A DNA stretch of 64,000 bases from Chloroflexota bacterium. GTDB taxonomy: Bacteria; Chloroflexota; Dehalococcoidia; Lucifugimonadales; Lucifugimonadaceae. The notes under the pieces are model-generated. The model was given only the letters and a program-made list of their open reading frames with translations, did no database searches and was not told the DNA's origin. Made by a program: the position numbers and the translations under genes. Numbering within the stretch: position 1 is the first letter of the stretch; each line of letters begins with the position of its first letter. The stretch spans positions 149,150 through 213,149 of the forward strand of contig JAQBUH010000001.1 of the NCBI GenBank assembly GCA_027624075.1, given 5' to 3'. This document shows, in pieces, positions 26,408 through 37,760 of this stretch.

Positions 26408-26424
26408 TGATAAGATACTTATCA
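26408..26424. promoter_or_regulatory. Palindrome 2 in hsp20-dnaJ promoter region
   Basis: TGATAAG-ATA-CTTATCA is a perfect inverted repeat, starting four bases after palindrome 1. It is 80 bases upstream of dnaJ and could bind the MerR-family HspR-like regulator encoded two genes away. It is not the actinobacterial HAIR consensus as I recall it, so another regulator is possible. Confidence 0.5.
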
Positions 26425-26503
26425 AATGATCTCTTTGCACCATATGTAGTAAACTTGCATCAAACCCATTACCGGACTAGATACCGGACGAAAGGCGACA
26501 CGG

Positions 26504-27442
26504 TTGGCTCAGGACCACTACAAAGTACTTGGTGTCTCACGTAGCGCCTCTGAAAAAGAGATCAGGAGCGCCTACAGGAAACTTGCGCGCCAGTTGCATC
26601 CGGACCTGAACCCGGATGACGCCGCCGCGTCCGAGCGGTTCAAGCGGCTCAACGAGGCGAACGACGTCTTGAGCGACGCGAAGAAGCGCAAGGACTATGA
26701 CGAGTTTGGTGAGAACTGGAAACACGCAGACGAGTTGCGTAACGCGGGAGCGTCCGCTTTCGCCAATCGTGCCAGTCGTTCCAGTGGCGCCAGTGGCCCC
26801 GGCGGGTACCAGGGCGGCAGTTCGCTCTTCGACCTGTTCACGTCTGGAAACGGCGGGTCATCGACGTTCGATCCGTTCAGCGGCAGGGCGCGGTCACGGC
26901 CAATGACATCGCAGATCGAAGGCAGCGTCGATGTGTCGCTGGAAGATGCGTTCCACGGCGCAACAAGGCGAGTCACCCTGAGCAGTCCTTCAGGCTCCCG
27001 GACCCTGGAAGTCACCGTCCCGGCAGGAATAAAGGACGGCGCAAAGATCAGGCTCAACCCTGACCCGCACACAGAGGTCCTGCTCAGTGTCAAGGTATTG
27101 CCGCACCGCAGGTTCACAAGGACCGGGGATGATCTTGTGACGGAGGTCCCGCTTAGCTACATCGACGCCGTGCTCGGTGGCGAGACTGAAGTCCCTACTC
27201 TCACCGGCCGTATAGCGCTGACCATTCCCGCGGGCACGCAGAACGGGCGGTCTTTCCGGATACCCGGCAAGGGGATGCCGAAAAGAGGGGAAGGCGCGTT
27301 CGGCGACCTGGTTGCCCGAGTCAAGGTCCGCCTTCCTGAGACGGTAACGGAAGAGCATAAACGCCTATTTGAGCAGCTGCGAGATATCGAGCGGCCGGCG
27401 GCTGCCGCGTCCGCCCGGTCCGCAACGCAGGAAGAGAGGTAG
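26504..27442 (+). CDS. dnaJ: DnaJ-family co-chaperone (CbpA-like, no zinc finger)
   Basis: A 312-residue type II J-protein. The J domain covers residues 3-70 (HYKVLGVSRSASEKEIRSAY, then LHPDLNPDD with the HPD motif that stimulates DnaK). A Gly/Ser-rich linker follows (about 85-130), and then the two beta-barrel client-binding domains with GTQNGRSFRIPGKGMPKRG. The cysteine zinc-finger repeats of classical DnaJ are absent, as in CbpA. The start is TTG at 26504, with AAAGG upstream. It is the first gene of a dnaJ-hspR-clpC operon; no dnaK or grpE is in the window. Confidence 0.93.
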   Translation: MAQDHYKVLGVSRSASEKEIRSAYRKLARQLHPDLNPDDAAASERFKRLNEANDVLSDAKKRKDYDEFGENWKHADELRNAGASAFANRASRSSGASGPGGYQGGSSLFDLFTSGNGGSSTFDPFSGRARSRPMTSQIEGSVDVSLEDAFHGATRRVTLSSPSGSRTLEVTVPAGIKDGAKIRLNPDPHTEVLLSVKVLPHRRFTRTGDDLVTEVPLSYIDAVLGGETEVPTLTGRIALTIPAGTQNGRSFRIPGKGMPKRGEGAFGDLVARVKVRLPETVTEEHKRLFEQLRDIERPAAAASARSATQEER

Positions 27443-27445
27443 TCG

Positions 27446-27799
27446 ATGTCATTCGGACGAGACGAGCCTGTCTTCGCAATTGGAATCGTTGCCAGGAGAG
27501 TTGGAGTTCATCAGCAGACGCTCCGCAACTACGAGCGTTGGGGTCTGGTGGCGCCGAACAGGTCTGGCGGCGGCACAAGGTACTACTCAGTCAGGGACAT
27601 TGAGCGGATCGAGAAGATCAGGGAGTGGATAGATGTCCTGGGAATCAACAGGGCGGGCGTTGAGGTTATGACAAGGCTGCTCCGCCGCATTGCGGAGCTG
27701 GAGCAGGAAGTAAGGGACCTGAAGATTGACGCCGTTAAGAGCAGGCCTGGGCCTGAGCGGCTGCCGGGAGTTGGTCTGGAGCCAGATGTTGAGCTTTAG
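27446..27799 (+). CDS. hspR: MerR-family regulator, HspR-like
   Basis: A 117-residue DNA-binding protein. The winged-helix part (residues 8-75) has [20 protein letters not shown] and [18 protein letters not shown], close to HspR, the heat-shock repressor that uses DnaK as co-repressor. A coiled-coil tail follows ([16 protein letters not shown]) for dimerisation. It starts three bases after the dnaJ stop. By analogy it should repress this operon and perhaps hsp20; the palindromes at 26392-26424 are candidate targets. Confidence 0.88.
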   Translation: MSFGRDEPVFAIGIVARRVGVHQQTLRNYERWGLVAPNRSGGGTRYYSVRDIERIEKIREWIDVLGINRAGVEVMTRLLRRIAELEQEVRDLKIDAVKSRPGPERLPGVGLEPDVEL

Positions 27800-27855
27800 T
27801 CCGGGCTCCAGACGGGTGTTTAAGGTCAGCTAACGAAGAAGCTGGAGAAGAGAAA

Positions 27856-30344
<2,489 letters not shown>

Positions 30345-30371
30345 CCGATGAGCGGCTAACAGGTTTTGGTG

Positions 30372-30407
30372 GGAGGCCGCAGGGTGTGTCAACGCCGGCG
30401 GCCTTCC
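30372..30407 (+). terminator. Possible terminator after clpC
   Basis: GGAGGCCGC and GCGGCC-TTCC pair across a 17-base loop, 27 bases after the clpC stop. The next T-run (CTTTTTAC) is some 10-15 bases further on, so efficiency is uncertain. Confidence 0.4.
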
Positions 30408-30537
30408 GCTTCTTCAACCTTTTTACGGCCTCAGGCGCCGCAAAGAGTCTCGCGGGACGTGCAACCACCACCTCGGCAACACCGCTCGACGGCCTTCGGC
30501 TCTACTGGCAGGGACTGGCGTGCCATAAGATGCATGT

Positions 30538-31227
30538 GTGACTGTAGATCAACCTGAATCGAACATACCTGAATCGAACATACAGGCAAGTGCACAATCG
30601 CTTGAGTCTGGATTAGAACTTGCCGCGGGTGCTCTGGCTTCGCGCAAAACAAACCTGATCACAGACATGTTTAACAGACGGCCTCGGCTGTTTCAGACCA
30701 TTGTCTGGACTGTGGTCGTCGGCTCCATCGTTACTGGGACTGTGATGTTTTTTGCGGGGTGGTTGGAGCCGCACGATGTCGGGTACAGCGGCGTCTTCCT
30801 CATAAACCTCATCGGCTCAGCGTCTGTGATCATTCCGGTCCCCGGACTGGCAGCCGTCTGTGCCGCCGCGGCCCCGAACGTGGGACTCAACATGGTCGGC
30901 ATCGGACTGCTTGGCGGAACCGGGGCGACGATTGGAGAGATCACCGGATACCTCGCCGGATACGGCGGACATTCATTTGTACAGCGGTCTCGCTACTACG
31001 ACCGGGTGCAGCGTCTCGTCATACGGCGAGGAGCGTTTGCGCTCTTTGTGCTGGCTGTGCTGCCCATGCCACTCTTCGACGTGGCCGGTATCGCCGCAGG
31101 CTCCCTCGGCTACCCGGTGCGCAGGTTCCTGATTTGGGTGTTTTTCGGCAAGATCATTAAGTCCATCGGCACCGCGTACGCCTGTCAGCAGAGCATAGAC
31201 TGGTTCACAGATCTGGTGGGACTGTAG
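30538..31227 (+). CDS. VTT/SNARE-associated (DedA-like) membrane protein, copy 1
   Basis: A 229-residue membrane protein with about five hydrophobic segments. The core has IIPVPGLAAVCAAAAPNVG, the re-entrant-like GEITGYLAGYGGHSF and the VLPMPLFDVAGIAAGSLGY stretch, all typical of the VTT/DedA fold involved in lipid or undecaprenyl phosphate movement. The specific role is unknown. The first 40 residues are variable and hold a 15-bp tandem duplication (PESNIPESNIQ). The start is uncertain: GTG at 30538 or the ATG at 30667 (MFNRRPRLFQ). A paralogue follows 57 bases downstream. Confidence 0.82.
   Translation: MTVDQPESNIPESNIQASAQSLESGLELAAGALASRKTNLITDMFNRRPRLFQTIVWTVVVGSIVTGTVMFFAGWLEPHDVGYSGVFLINLIGSASVIIPVPGLAAVCAAAAPNVGLNMVGIGLLGGTGATIGEITGYLAGYGGHSFVQRSRYYDRVQRLVIRRGAFALFVLAVLPMPLFDVAGIAAGSLGYPVRRFLIWVFFGKIIKSIGTAYACQQSIDWFTDLVGL
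30553..30582 (+). repeat. 15-bp tandem duplication in copy 1 N-terminus
   Basis: CCTGAATCGAACATA occurs twice in a row and in frame, so it duplicates five residues (PESNI) without breaking the gene. It may also lie in leader if the start at 30667 is the real one. Confidence 0.9.
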
Positions 31228-31284
31228 CCTCACCCGCCGAACATTGAACGCTCTGCATTCTGCCTGGCCGGACCGGAACACCCG

Positions 31285-31908
31285 ATGAATAGTTCCAGTG
31301 ACACCTCTGTGGCTGAAACCCCCGCACAACTGAGACCGTGGCAACGCTGGGTCGTCGAGCGGCAGGACCTGCTGACTCGTGCCGTGCCGCTTGCCATCGT
31401 GCTCGGCTTCATCACAGCCGGGATAGTCCTGTGGGCAACAGGAAGGTTTGAGGTTGAGCGCGTCGGATACGGCGGAGTCTGGTTCTTTGCATTCATCGGC
31501 GCCGCCTCCATCTTCGTGCCCATCCCGGGACTGGCCGCCGTCTGCATCGCCGCCGCGCCTGCGGTCGGCCTGAACCCGCTCATCATCGGACTGGTCGCCG
31601 GCTCCGCAGAGGCGCTAGGTGAGTTGGCAGGCTACCTCGCCGGACTGGGCGGCCGCGGATTCCTGGCGCGCAACAGGTTCTATCCCAGGTTCCGGGAACT
31701 ACTCATCCGCAGGGGAGGTCTGATCCTGTTCTTTGCCAGCATCGTTCCCAACCCGCTGTTTGACGTAATGGGCATCGCCGCCGGGAGCATCCTGTATCCG
31801 GTTAAAAAATTCCTGCTCTACATCTTTGTGGCGAAGACCATCAAATCCACAGGTGTCGCCTACGCATGCTTATGGGGCGTTACCTGGATCGAGGACCTGG
31901 CGCGTTGA
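31285..31908 (+). CDS. VTT/SNARE-associated (DedA-like) membrane protein, copy 2
   Basis: A 207-residue paralogue of the preceding gene, sharing FVPIPGLAAVCIAAAPAVG, GELAGYLAGLGGRGF and SIVPNPLFDVMGIAAGS. The variable N-terminus is shorter. It likely has the same membrane-lipid-related fold. The ATG is at 31285. Its stop is two bases from the ispDF ATG, so it may be transcribed with ispDF and cysS. The presence of two diverged copies suggests different substrates or a heteromeric pair. Confidence 0.83.
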   Translation: MNSSSDTSVAETPAQLRPWQRWVVERQDLLTRAVPLAIVLGFITAGIVLWATGRFEVERVGYGGVWFFAFIGAASIFVPIPGLAAVCIAAAPAVGLNPLIIGLVAGSAEALGELAGYLAGLGGRGFLARNRFYPRFRELLIRRGGLILFFASIVPNPLFDVMGIAAGSILYPVKKFLLYIFVAKTIKSTGVAYACLWGVTWIEDLAR

Positions 31909-31910
31909 GT

Positions 31911-33101
31911 ATGGATGCCCGGAGTGTGGGCGCTATTGTCCTTGCGGCCGGCTCAAGCTCGCGGATGAGCGGGACGGACAAGCAACTGATGTTGCTCCGG
32001 GGCTACCCCGTGCTAATCCACTCCCTCAGGGTGCTGGAAGACTGTGATCAGGTCGACGCGGTCTGCGTCGTGTTCTCCGAAGGCAATATCGGACCCGGGA
32101 AAGCCGCCATTGCCGCCGCGGGGCTGGGCAAAGTGGTAGCCGCGATCACCGGCGGAGTGCGCCGCCAGGATTCGGTCCGCGCAGGGCTGGGAGCACTGGA
32201 TGCGGCAGGGACTGAGTCCGGCTGGCTGCTTGTCCACGACGGCGCCAGGCCGTTTATCGACCAGTACATGATCGCTCGCGGTCTCGAAGCTGCCCGGCAG
32301 ACCGGCGCAGCCGTTGCCGCCGTCTCTCTAAAAGACACAGTGAAGCAGGTCAAAGGAGACACCGTTGTCGCCACGCCCGATCGCGCCTCGCTGAGACTCA
32401 TCCAGACGCCACAGGTGTTCAGGACGGCGCTGCTCACCGCCGCGCACGCCGCTGTAACCGCAGACGTGACAGACGATGCGTCGATGGTCGAGCAGAACGG
32501 TGGCAGCGTTTCAGTCTTCGAAGGCGACTACGAGAACATCAAGATCACCACTCCGGGCGACATGACGCTCGCCGAGGCGATCTACGACCGGCGCAGCGGC
32601 CAGCCGCGAGATGGTGTCATGAGGCGCTGGGGGACCGGTTTCGACGGACACGCGCTGGTCCCAGGCGGACCGCTTCGTCTCGGCGGCGTCGAGATACCGT
32701 TCGATATGAGACTGGAAGGCCACTCAGACGGAGACGCGCTGTTGCACGCCATCACATCAGCGTTACTCGGGGCTGCGGGTCTCGGCGACATAGGTTCTAA
32801 CTTTCCATCCTCCGACCCGGCTCTCGCAGGCATCGACAGCCTTGAGCTCCTCGCCAGGGCGCTGGGAATGGCGCGGGCCGCTGGTTGGGAACCGGAGCAC
32901 CTGGATGCTACTATCATCGCCCAGCGGCCACGCCTTTCGGGATATGTGGCAGCCATTTCAGACCGTATTGCCAGCGCGACCGGGCTCGACCGATCTGCCG
33001 TGAACATCAAGGTGACCTCTACCGACAATGTCGGCGCCATTGGTGAGGGTCGGGGCATCGCCGCGCAGGCCGTCGCAACCCTTCGAACAACCCGCCGTTA
33101 G
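31911..33101 (+). CDS. ispDF: Bifunctional IspD-IspF (MEP pathway)
   Basis: A 396-residue fusion. Residues 1-225 are the 2-C-methylerythritol 4-phosphate cytidylyltransferase (IVLAAGSSSRMSGTDKQ, VHDGARPFI). Residues from about 235 are the 2,4-cyclodiphosphate synthase (GTGFDGHAL with Asp and His metal ligands, EGHSDGDALLHAITSALLG, NIKVTSTDNVGAIGEGRG). It carries out two nonconsecutive steps to IPP/DMAPP that feed the hopanoid genes. I moved the start from 31866 to ATG 31911, because the upstream version overlaps copy 2 of the membrane protein. A TTG at 31905 would also be possible. Confidence 0.96.
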   Translation: MDARSVGAIVLAAGSSSRMSGTDKQLMLLRGYPVLIHSLRVLEDCDQVDAVCVVFSEGNIGPGKAAIAAAGLGKVVAAITGGVRRQDSVRAGLGALDAAGTESGWLLVHDGARPFIDQYMIARGLEAARQTGAAVAAVSLKDTVKQVKGDTVVATPDRASLRLIQTPQVFRTALLTAAHAAVTADVTDDASMVEQNGGSVSVFEGDYENIKITTPGDMTLAEAIYDRRSGQPRDGVMRRWGTGFDGHALVPGGPLRLGGVEIPFDMRLEGHSDGDALLHAITSALLGAAGLGDIGSNFPSSDPALAGIDSLELLARALGMARAAGWEPEHLDATIIAQRPRLSGYVAAISDRIASATGLDRSAVNIKVTSTDNVGAIGEGRGIAAQAVATLRTTRR

Positions 33102-33133
33102 AGCATGGCCCCACGCCTGCAGATCAGACCAGA

Positions 33134-34504
33134 ATGCGCCTGTATAACTCAATGACCCGCACCCGAGAGGAGTTTACGCCGCTTGGCGACGAGGTCCTCA
33201 TGTATGTCTGTGGGGTCACAACCTACGACCGGCCTCACATGGGTCACGCGCTGAGCAGCATCGTATTCGATGTGCTCCACCGCTACCTGGAATACCGTGG
33301 CTTCAAGGTCCGCCGCGTCCAGAACTTCACAGACATCGATGACAAGATCATCAACCGGGCCAAGAGGGATGGTCTGACGTCCGAGGAGGTCGCAGAGGCC
33401 AACTTGCAGGCGTTCTTTGATGACATGGACGCGCTCAACGTGCGCCGCGCCACAGTGCATCCACGGGCGACAGAAGAGGTGCCTGAGATCATCGGCATGA
33501 TCTCGACGCTGCTGGACATGGGCGCCGCGTATGAGGCGAAGGGCTCGGTCTACTTCCGCGTCAGGTCGGACCCGGACTACGGCAAGCTGAGCGGCAGGAG
33601 CATCGACGAGATGCTCGAGGGGACTCGCTTCGATGTGGAGGAGAGCAAGGAGGACGCGGCCGATTTCGTGCTCTGGAAGGCCTCAAAAGAGGGCGAGCCT
33701 GCGTGGGACAGCCCCTGGGGCAAGGGACGCCCGGGATGGCACATCGAGTGTTCGGCGATGGCGAACCATCACCTCGGCAAGCAGATCGACATCCACGGCG
33801 GCGGGCTAGACCTGATCTTTCCGCACCATGAGAACGAACTTGCGCAGACAGAGACAGCCCTCGGTGTTGACCCGTTCGTCCAGTTCTGGATGCACAACGG
33901 CCTGCTCCGGCGCGCCGGCGACGAGGCAATGAGTAAGTCGCTCGGCAACGTCGTCAATGTGCAGGACGTCCTGAAGACTAACTCGCCTGACGCCATCCGG
34001 CTCTGGGTGTTGCAAAGCCACTATCGCAGCCCCTCCGTGTTGACCGAGACCAGCATCGACCGGGCGGAAACTGCGCTAAAGACGCTTAGAGCCGCGCACA
34101 CGATTAAGCCACATTCGTCAGGCGAAAGTTTCGACGCGCCCGGATTCCGGGACCGGTTCACGCAGGCGATGGACGACGACCTGAACACTCCGCGGGCTAT
34201 CGCCGTCATGTTTGACCTGAGTCACGCAATCAACCGCGCTCACGATTCGGGAGAGGATGTTTCGCCGGGCCAGCAGGTGCTGATGGAGTTGGCGTCTGTG
34301 CTTGGCCTGACACTGGATGAGCCGCATGTGCCCGTGCGGGAAGACGGCGTCGATGAGGCAGAGATCGAACGCCTCATCGAGGAGCGGACAAGAGCGCGCT
34401 CAGAGAAGCGTTGGGCGGACGCAGACGCCGTCAGGGACACGTTGCGGGAAGCCGGGATCGCCATAACGGACGGACCAGGCGGCACGACCTGGTCGAGGGT
34501 TTAG
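33134..34504 (+). CDS. cysS: Cysteinyl-tRNA synthetase
   Basis: A 456-residue class I aminoacyl-tRNA synthetase. The HIGH-type motif is in YDRPHMGHALSS and the KMSKS-type in AMSKSLGNVV. Zinc ligands are seen in YVCGVTTYD and further on in HIECSAMANHHLG and IFPHHENELAQ. The C-terminal DALR/anticodon region is a little shorter than in E. coli. It joins cysteine to tRNA-Cys. It lies 32 bases after ispDF, the same order seen in several Chloroflexota and Firmicutes. Confidence 0.96.
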   Translation: MRLYNSMTRTREEFTPLGDEVLMYVCGVTTYDRPHMGHALSSIVFDVLHRYLEYRGFKVRRVQNFTDIDDKIINRAKRDGLTSEEVAEANLQAFFDDMDALNVRRATVHPRATEEVPEIIGMISTLLDMGAAYEAKGSVYFRVRSDPDYGKLSGRSIDEMLEGTRFDVEESKEDAADFVLWKASKEGEPAWDSPWGKGRPGWHIECSAMANHHLGKQIDIHGGGLDLIFPHHENELAQTETALGVDPFVQFWMHNGLLRRAGDEAMSKSLGNVVNVQDVLKTNSPDAIRLWVLQSHYRSPSVLTETSIDRAETALKTLRAAHTIKPHSSGESFDAPGFRDRFTQAMDDDLNTPRAIAVMFDLSHAINRAHDSGEDVSPGQQVLMELASVLGLTLDEPHVPVREDGVDEAEIERLIEERTRARSEKRWADADAVRDTLREAGIAITDGPGGTTWSRV

Positions 34505-34528
34505 CCGGGGTTTAGCCGGGGTTTAGCT
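34498..34528. repeat. 11-bp tandem repeat at the cysS stop
   Basis: GGTTTAGCCGG is repeated two full times and then partially (GGTTTAGC). The first copy contains the cysS stop codon. One of three 11-bp-period repeats in this window. Confidence 0.85.
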
Positions 34529-34697
34529 GTAACTGGCATCCAATCGCCGGATCGCCAGGGGAGCGTCTGCGCTTGCTGGCCGCGGTCAAAGGGTTCTATA
34601 CCTGGCGGGATGCGCTTTGATGGTCTACCGGTGGCTAACCTGAAAGCCGTGCAACTAATCGGCGAGAAGTGAGATCTGCTTCCCGGTTATGCGCGGG

Positions 34698-34919
34698 CTA
34701 TCCGGCGACCCGCACATTGATGATCGCAACGGCAATCCAGACCACCGCTATCACGATCGTGGCGCGGAACAGCATGCGCTCAATGCCGCGCCGTGAGCGG
34801 AATGTGCTCTCAGCCTGACCGAAGATCTGCCCGGCGTTGCCGCGGACCTGCAGCAGCAGCACGCCGATCAGCGAGAGGCTGAGAAGGAGCAGGACTATTG
34901 TGAAGGCGGTATTGCTCAT
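34698..34919 (-). CDS. secG: Preprotein translocase subunit SecG
   Basis: A 73-residue protein with two hydrophobic helices: FTIVLLLLSLSLIGVLLLQ and the C-terminal ATIVIAVVWIAVAII. They are separated by a polar loop with GQAESTFRSRRGIERML, the SecG family pattern. It is the small third subunit of the SecYEG channel. The ORF-track start at 35063 adds 48 non-conserved residues. The ATG at 34919 has GGAG seven bases upstream and gives the right size. Confidence 0.9.
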   Translation of the reverse strand: MSNTAFTIVLLLLSLSLIGVLLLQVRGNAGQIFGQAESTFRSRRGIERMLFRATIVIAVVWIAVAIINVRVAG

Positions 34920-35088
34920 CGAATCTCCGGAGAAGGCGGGCCGGTCTCTTTTTCGGACTCTGGGCCGGGGGACAGCGGTTTTAGTCAGACTACTGTAACG
35001 CCTCAGGCATCGAAACGGCACTGCCCGAGCCGCGCCGTTGCCGCGCTGTTTGCCTCCGGCCACCGAGCCGCTCGACGGCAGCAGAGGT

Positions 35089-36588
35089 CTAACTCTCGGG
35101 CGGATCAGCCTTCATCGACTCCAGCTTCTCTCCCAGCATCTTCAGCACCATTGGCGGGTCGGCCTGGCCCTTCGTCTCCTTCATCACCTGACCCATCAAG
35201 AACCGCACGGCCGTCTCCTTGCCGCTCATGTAGTCATCTACGGCATTGCGGTTTGCGGCGATCGCTCTGTCAATGGCAGGTTCCAGCGACGATGTGTCGC
35301 TGACCATTCCGAGACCTCGCTCAGCGATGATCCGCTCCGGGTCTCCGCCGGTCCTCCACATCTCCTCAAACACCTGCTTGGCCGTGTTGCTGTTGATCTC
35401 CCGCTTTACGGATTTTCCTATCAGCGCAGCCAGGGCCTGGGGCTGAATTCGCGTCTCCGCGACGTCTGTTACGGACTCGGCGTTCATCAGACGGGCCATC
35501 TCCCCGTTGAGCCAGTTCACCACCTCTTTCGCAAACGCGGCGCGCTCGTCCGGGCTGTTCGTTGGCCCAACGGCTATCACGGCCTCGAAGTAGTCCGCAG
35601 TTGAGCGGGTTGAGATGATCAGCCTGGCATCATATTCGGAGAGGCCGAACTCGCTCATAAAGCGGGACTTGCGCTGGGCGGGCAGCTCAGGGAGCATCAA
35701 CCGGACCTCCTCCACCCACTCTCTGCTCACCACAATTGGAGGGATGTCCGGCTCGGGGAAGTAGCGATAGTCGTTCGCCTCCTCCTTGCTGCGCTGGACC
35801 ACGGTCTTGCCGGTTCCGTCGTTCCAGCCACGCGTCTCCTGGACGATGCGTTCCCCGGCCTCGATGGCCCGAATCTGCCGCTCGATCTCATGCTCGACGG
35901 CCCTTGCCACCGCCGAGACCCGGTTCATGTTCTTGACTTCCACCTTTGTGCCCAGTGCCTCAGTGCCCTTCGGCCGGACGCTGATGTTGGCGTCGCAACG
36001 GAATGAGCCTTCCTCCATGTTCGCCGTGCCAACGCCGATGTAACGGATGATCGACTGCAGCGACTCGATGTACGCGACCACATCCTCAGCGCTGCGCAGA
36101 TCAGGCTCGGTCACAATTTCCATGAGCGGGACGCCGGCGCGGTTCACGTCCATCAGAGCGTAACCCGTTTTGCCGTTCAGCCCATCGACGTGCACCAGCT
36201 TCGCCACATCCTCTTCCATGTGTACCCGGTTGACGCGGACCGTGTGCCGAAGGTCTCCGGGCAACTCGAGATGTCCGTTGAAGCAGATCGGCTGGTCAAA
36301 CTGCGAAATCTGGTAGCCCTTCAGCAGGTCAGGGTAGTTGTACTGCTTGCGGTCGAACTTCGTGACCTCGGCGATGCTGCAGTTAAGCGCCAGCCCGATC
36401 ATGATTGCGCTTTCGACCGCCTTGCGGTTTACGACCGGAAGAGTCCCTGGCAGCGCAAGGCTGACAGGATCGACGATAGTGTTCGGCTCTGCTGACTGGT
36501 AGTCGGCGCTGGAGACGCTGAACATCTTGCTGTTCGTGTTCAGTTGAACGTGTGTCTCTATTCCGATAACTGCTTCGTATTCGGTCAT
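35089..36588 (-). CDS. gatB: Aspartyl/glutamyl-tRNA amidotransferase subunit B
   Basis: A 499-residue GatB, which phosphorylates mischarged Glu-tRNA-Gln or Asp-tRNA-Asn and passes it ammonia from GatA. The family N-terminus EYEAVIGIETHVQLNTNSKM, the LMDVNRAGVPLMEIVTEPD and RCDANISVRPKG regions and the C-terminal YqeY-like tail domain are all visible. gatA and gatC are not in the window. It shares no overlap with secG (169 bases). The start codon is preceded by a three-copy 11-bp repeat rather than a Shine-Dalgarno. Confidence 0.96.
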   Translation of the reverse strand: MTEYEAVIGIETHVQLNTNSKMFSVSSADYQSAEPNTIVDPVSLALPGTLPVVNRKAVESAIMIGLALNCSIAEVTKFDRKQYNYPDLLKGYQISQFDQPICFNGHLELPGDLRHTVRVNRVHMEEDVAKLVHVDGLNGKTGYALMDVNRAGVPLMEIVTEPDLRSAEDVVAYIESLQSIIRYIGVGTANMEEGSFRCDANISVRPKGTEALGTKVEVKNMNRVSAVARAVEHEIERQIRAIEAGERIVQETRGWNDGTGKTVVQRSKEEANDYRYFPEPDIPPIVVSREWVEEVRLMLPELPAQRKSRFMSEFGLSEYDARLIISTRSTADYFEAVIAVGPTNSPDERAAFAKEVVNWLNGEMARLMNAESVTDVAETRIQPQALAALIGKSVKREINSNTAKQVFEEMWRTGGDPERIIAERGLGMVSDTSSLEPAIDRAIAANRNAVDDYMSGKETAVRFLMGQVMKETKGQADPPMVLKMLGEKLESMKADPPES

Positions 36589-36592
36589 GGAT

Positions 36593-36626
36593 GGTCCAGT
36601 TGGGGTCCAGTTGGGGTCCAGTTGGG
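36593..36626. repeat. 11-bp tandem repeat in gatB leader
   Basis: GGTCCAGTTGG is repeated three times in a row, ending four bases upstream of the gatB ATG. It replaces the place where the ribosome-binding site would be; on the gatB strand the repeat reads CCAACTGGACC. Confidence 0.85.
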
Positions 36627-36764
36627 GTATTGAGAGTTGAGTGCTCGCCGGGACGGGCTAAACGGAGGAATGCCAGTGCCGCTGTTCCAATTCTGCCACG
36701 CCCGCAGCCCGCAGGCACACATGGCGGCGTGCCAATGCATATTCTCGGCCCGCGTTGGCGCTGT

Positions 36765-37409
36765 CTACCGCTCCCATGCGCCCTGGCCGATCAGCGGCAC
36801 AAACCGTACGTAATCCAGCCGTTTAGCCGATGTGCCTGTGCTGGTCCGCTCAACCACAACAAGCTGCTGCTCGTCCCGTTCACCGACCGGTATGACAAGT
36901 CTCGCCCCGACATTGAGCTGTTGGACGAGCTGCTCCGGTATCACCGGAGAGGCTGCCCCGACGATTATGCCGTCATATGGCGACCCGGCGGGCCATCCGA
37001 GTTCGTCTCCAGCCGCCAGGACCTCGACATTCCGGTACCCAAGGTCTTCCAGTTGCCTCGCCGCCGCGTCCTTGAGTGTCTTGATGCGTTCGACGCTGAC
37101 CACACGGCGAACAAGCAGGGAAAGCACTGCCGCCTGGTATCCGGAGCCTGTGCCGACGTCGAGGATGGTGTCACCAGGCTCCGGCTCGAGTTGATCGATC
37201 ATGCGCCCTACGAGCGAGGGCTGTGAGATGGTCTGGCCATCGCCAATTGGGAGCGACTCGTCGAGCCACGCCCAGCGGCTGAGGCCCGGCAGGACGAACC
37301 GGTCGCGGGGGACGCGCATGATCGCGCCGGCCACCAGTTCCGAAACCCCGGTGAACTTCAGCCGGGACCGCAGGCCCTCACGCGCCTTGCTGATGTCGTA
37401 GGCAACCAC
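36765..37409 (-). CDS. pcm: Protein-L-isoaspartate O-methyltransferase
   Basis: A 214-residue SAM-dependent methyltransferase. Motif I is ILDVGTGSGYQAAVLSLL and the family post-motifs include SQPSLVGRMIDQLEP before it and YDGIIVGAASPVIPEQLVQQL after it. It repairs isoaspartyl residues in aged proteins in the cytoplasm. The start is GTG at 37409. It sits alone, divergent from the suf operon with a 418-base gap. Confidence 0.92.
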   Translation of the reverse strand: MVAYDISKAREGLRSRLKFTGVSELVAGAIMRVPRDRFVLPGLSRWAWLDESLPIGDGQTISQPSLVGRMIDQLEPEPGDTILDVGTGSGYQAAVLSLLVRRVVSVERIKTLKDAAARQLEDLGYRNVEVLAAGDELGWPAGSPYDGIIVGAASPVIPEQLVQQLNVGARLVIPVGERDEQQLVVVERTSTGTSAKRLDYVRFVPLIGQGAWER

Positions 37410-37728
37410 TGTCTCGTTATCCCGTCCAACCGGCCACTTGTCACGCGTTCGCGGCCTCGCTCAAGAGGATTCACAGGGCAATCCCGCGGGCAATCCCAGG
37501 CCGGGCCGGTAACCGGAGCATATCCCCGCGTTGTCCCTGCCGGTAGCTTGCAGCCTGTCCATTCCGTGAGGAAGGGCAGGCGCGCTGGCAGGCCGCACTC
37601 CGACCTGCCGTGACCCGGACTTTTTTCCGCCAATTGCCGCCATTAGCCTCACGAAACCCGGCCCAATGCACGCTCAAACACCGCTCCATCGCACTGACAC
37701 CAGCTTCGGTTCGTAGCGACGAAATTCG
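37410..37728. other. Intergenic region between pcm and suf operon
   Basis: About 320 bases with no gene I would accept; the minus-strand ORFs here (37358-37824 group) lack family features. It contains a partial 12-bp direct repeat (GGGCAATCCC twice near 37476-37497). The suf promoter lies at its right end. Confidence 0.4.
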
Positions 37729-37757
37729 TTGACTGCCCCGGCCCCCACCCATAGAAT
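37729..37757 (+). promoter_or_regulatory. Sigma70-type promoter of the suf operon
   Basis: TTGACT, a 17-base spacer, and TAGAAT form a near-consensus promoter. Transcription would begin near 37764, about 65 bases before sufB. The spacing and both boxes are the best promoter match seen in the window. Confidence 0.75.
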
Positions 37758-37760
37758 TGA

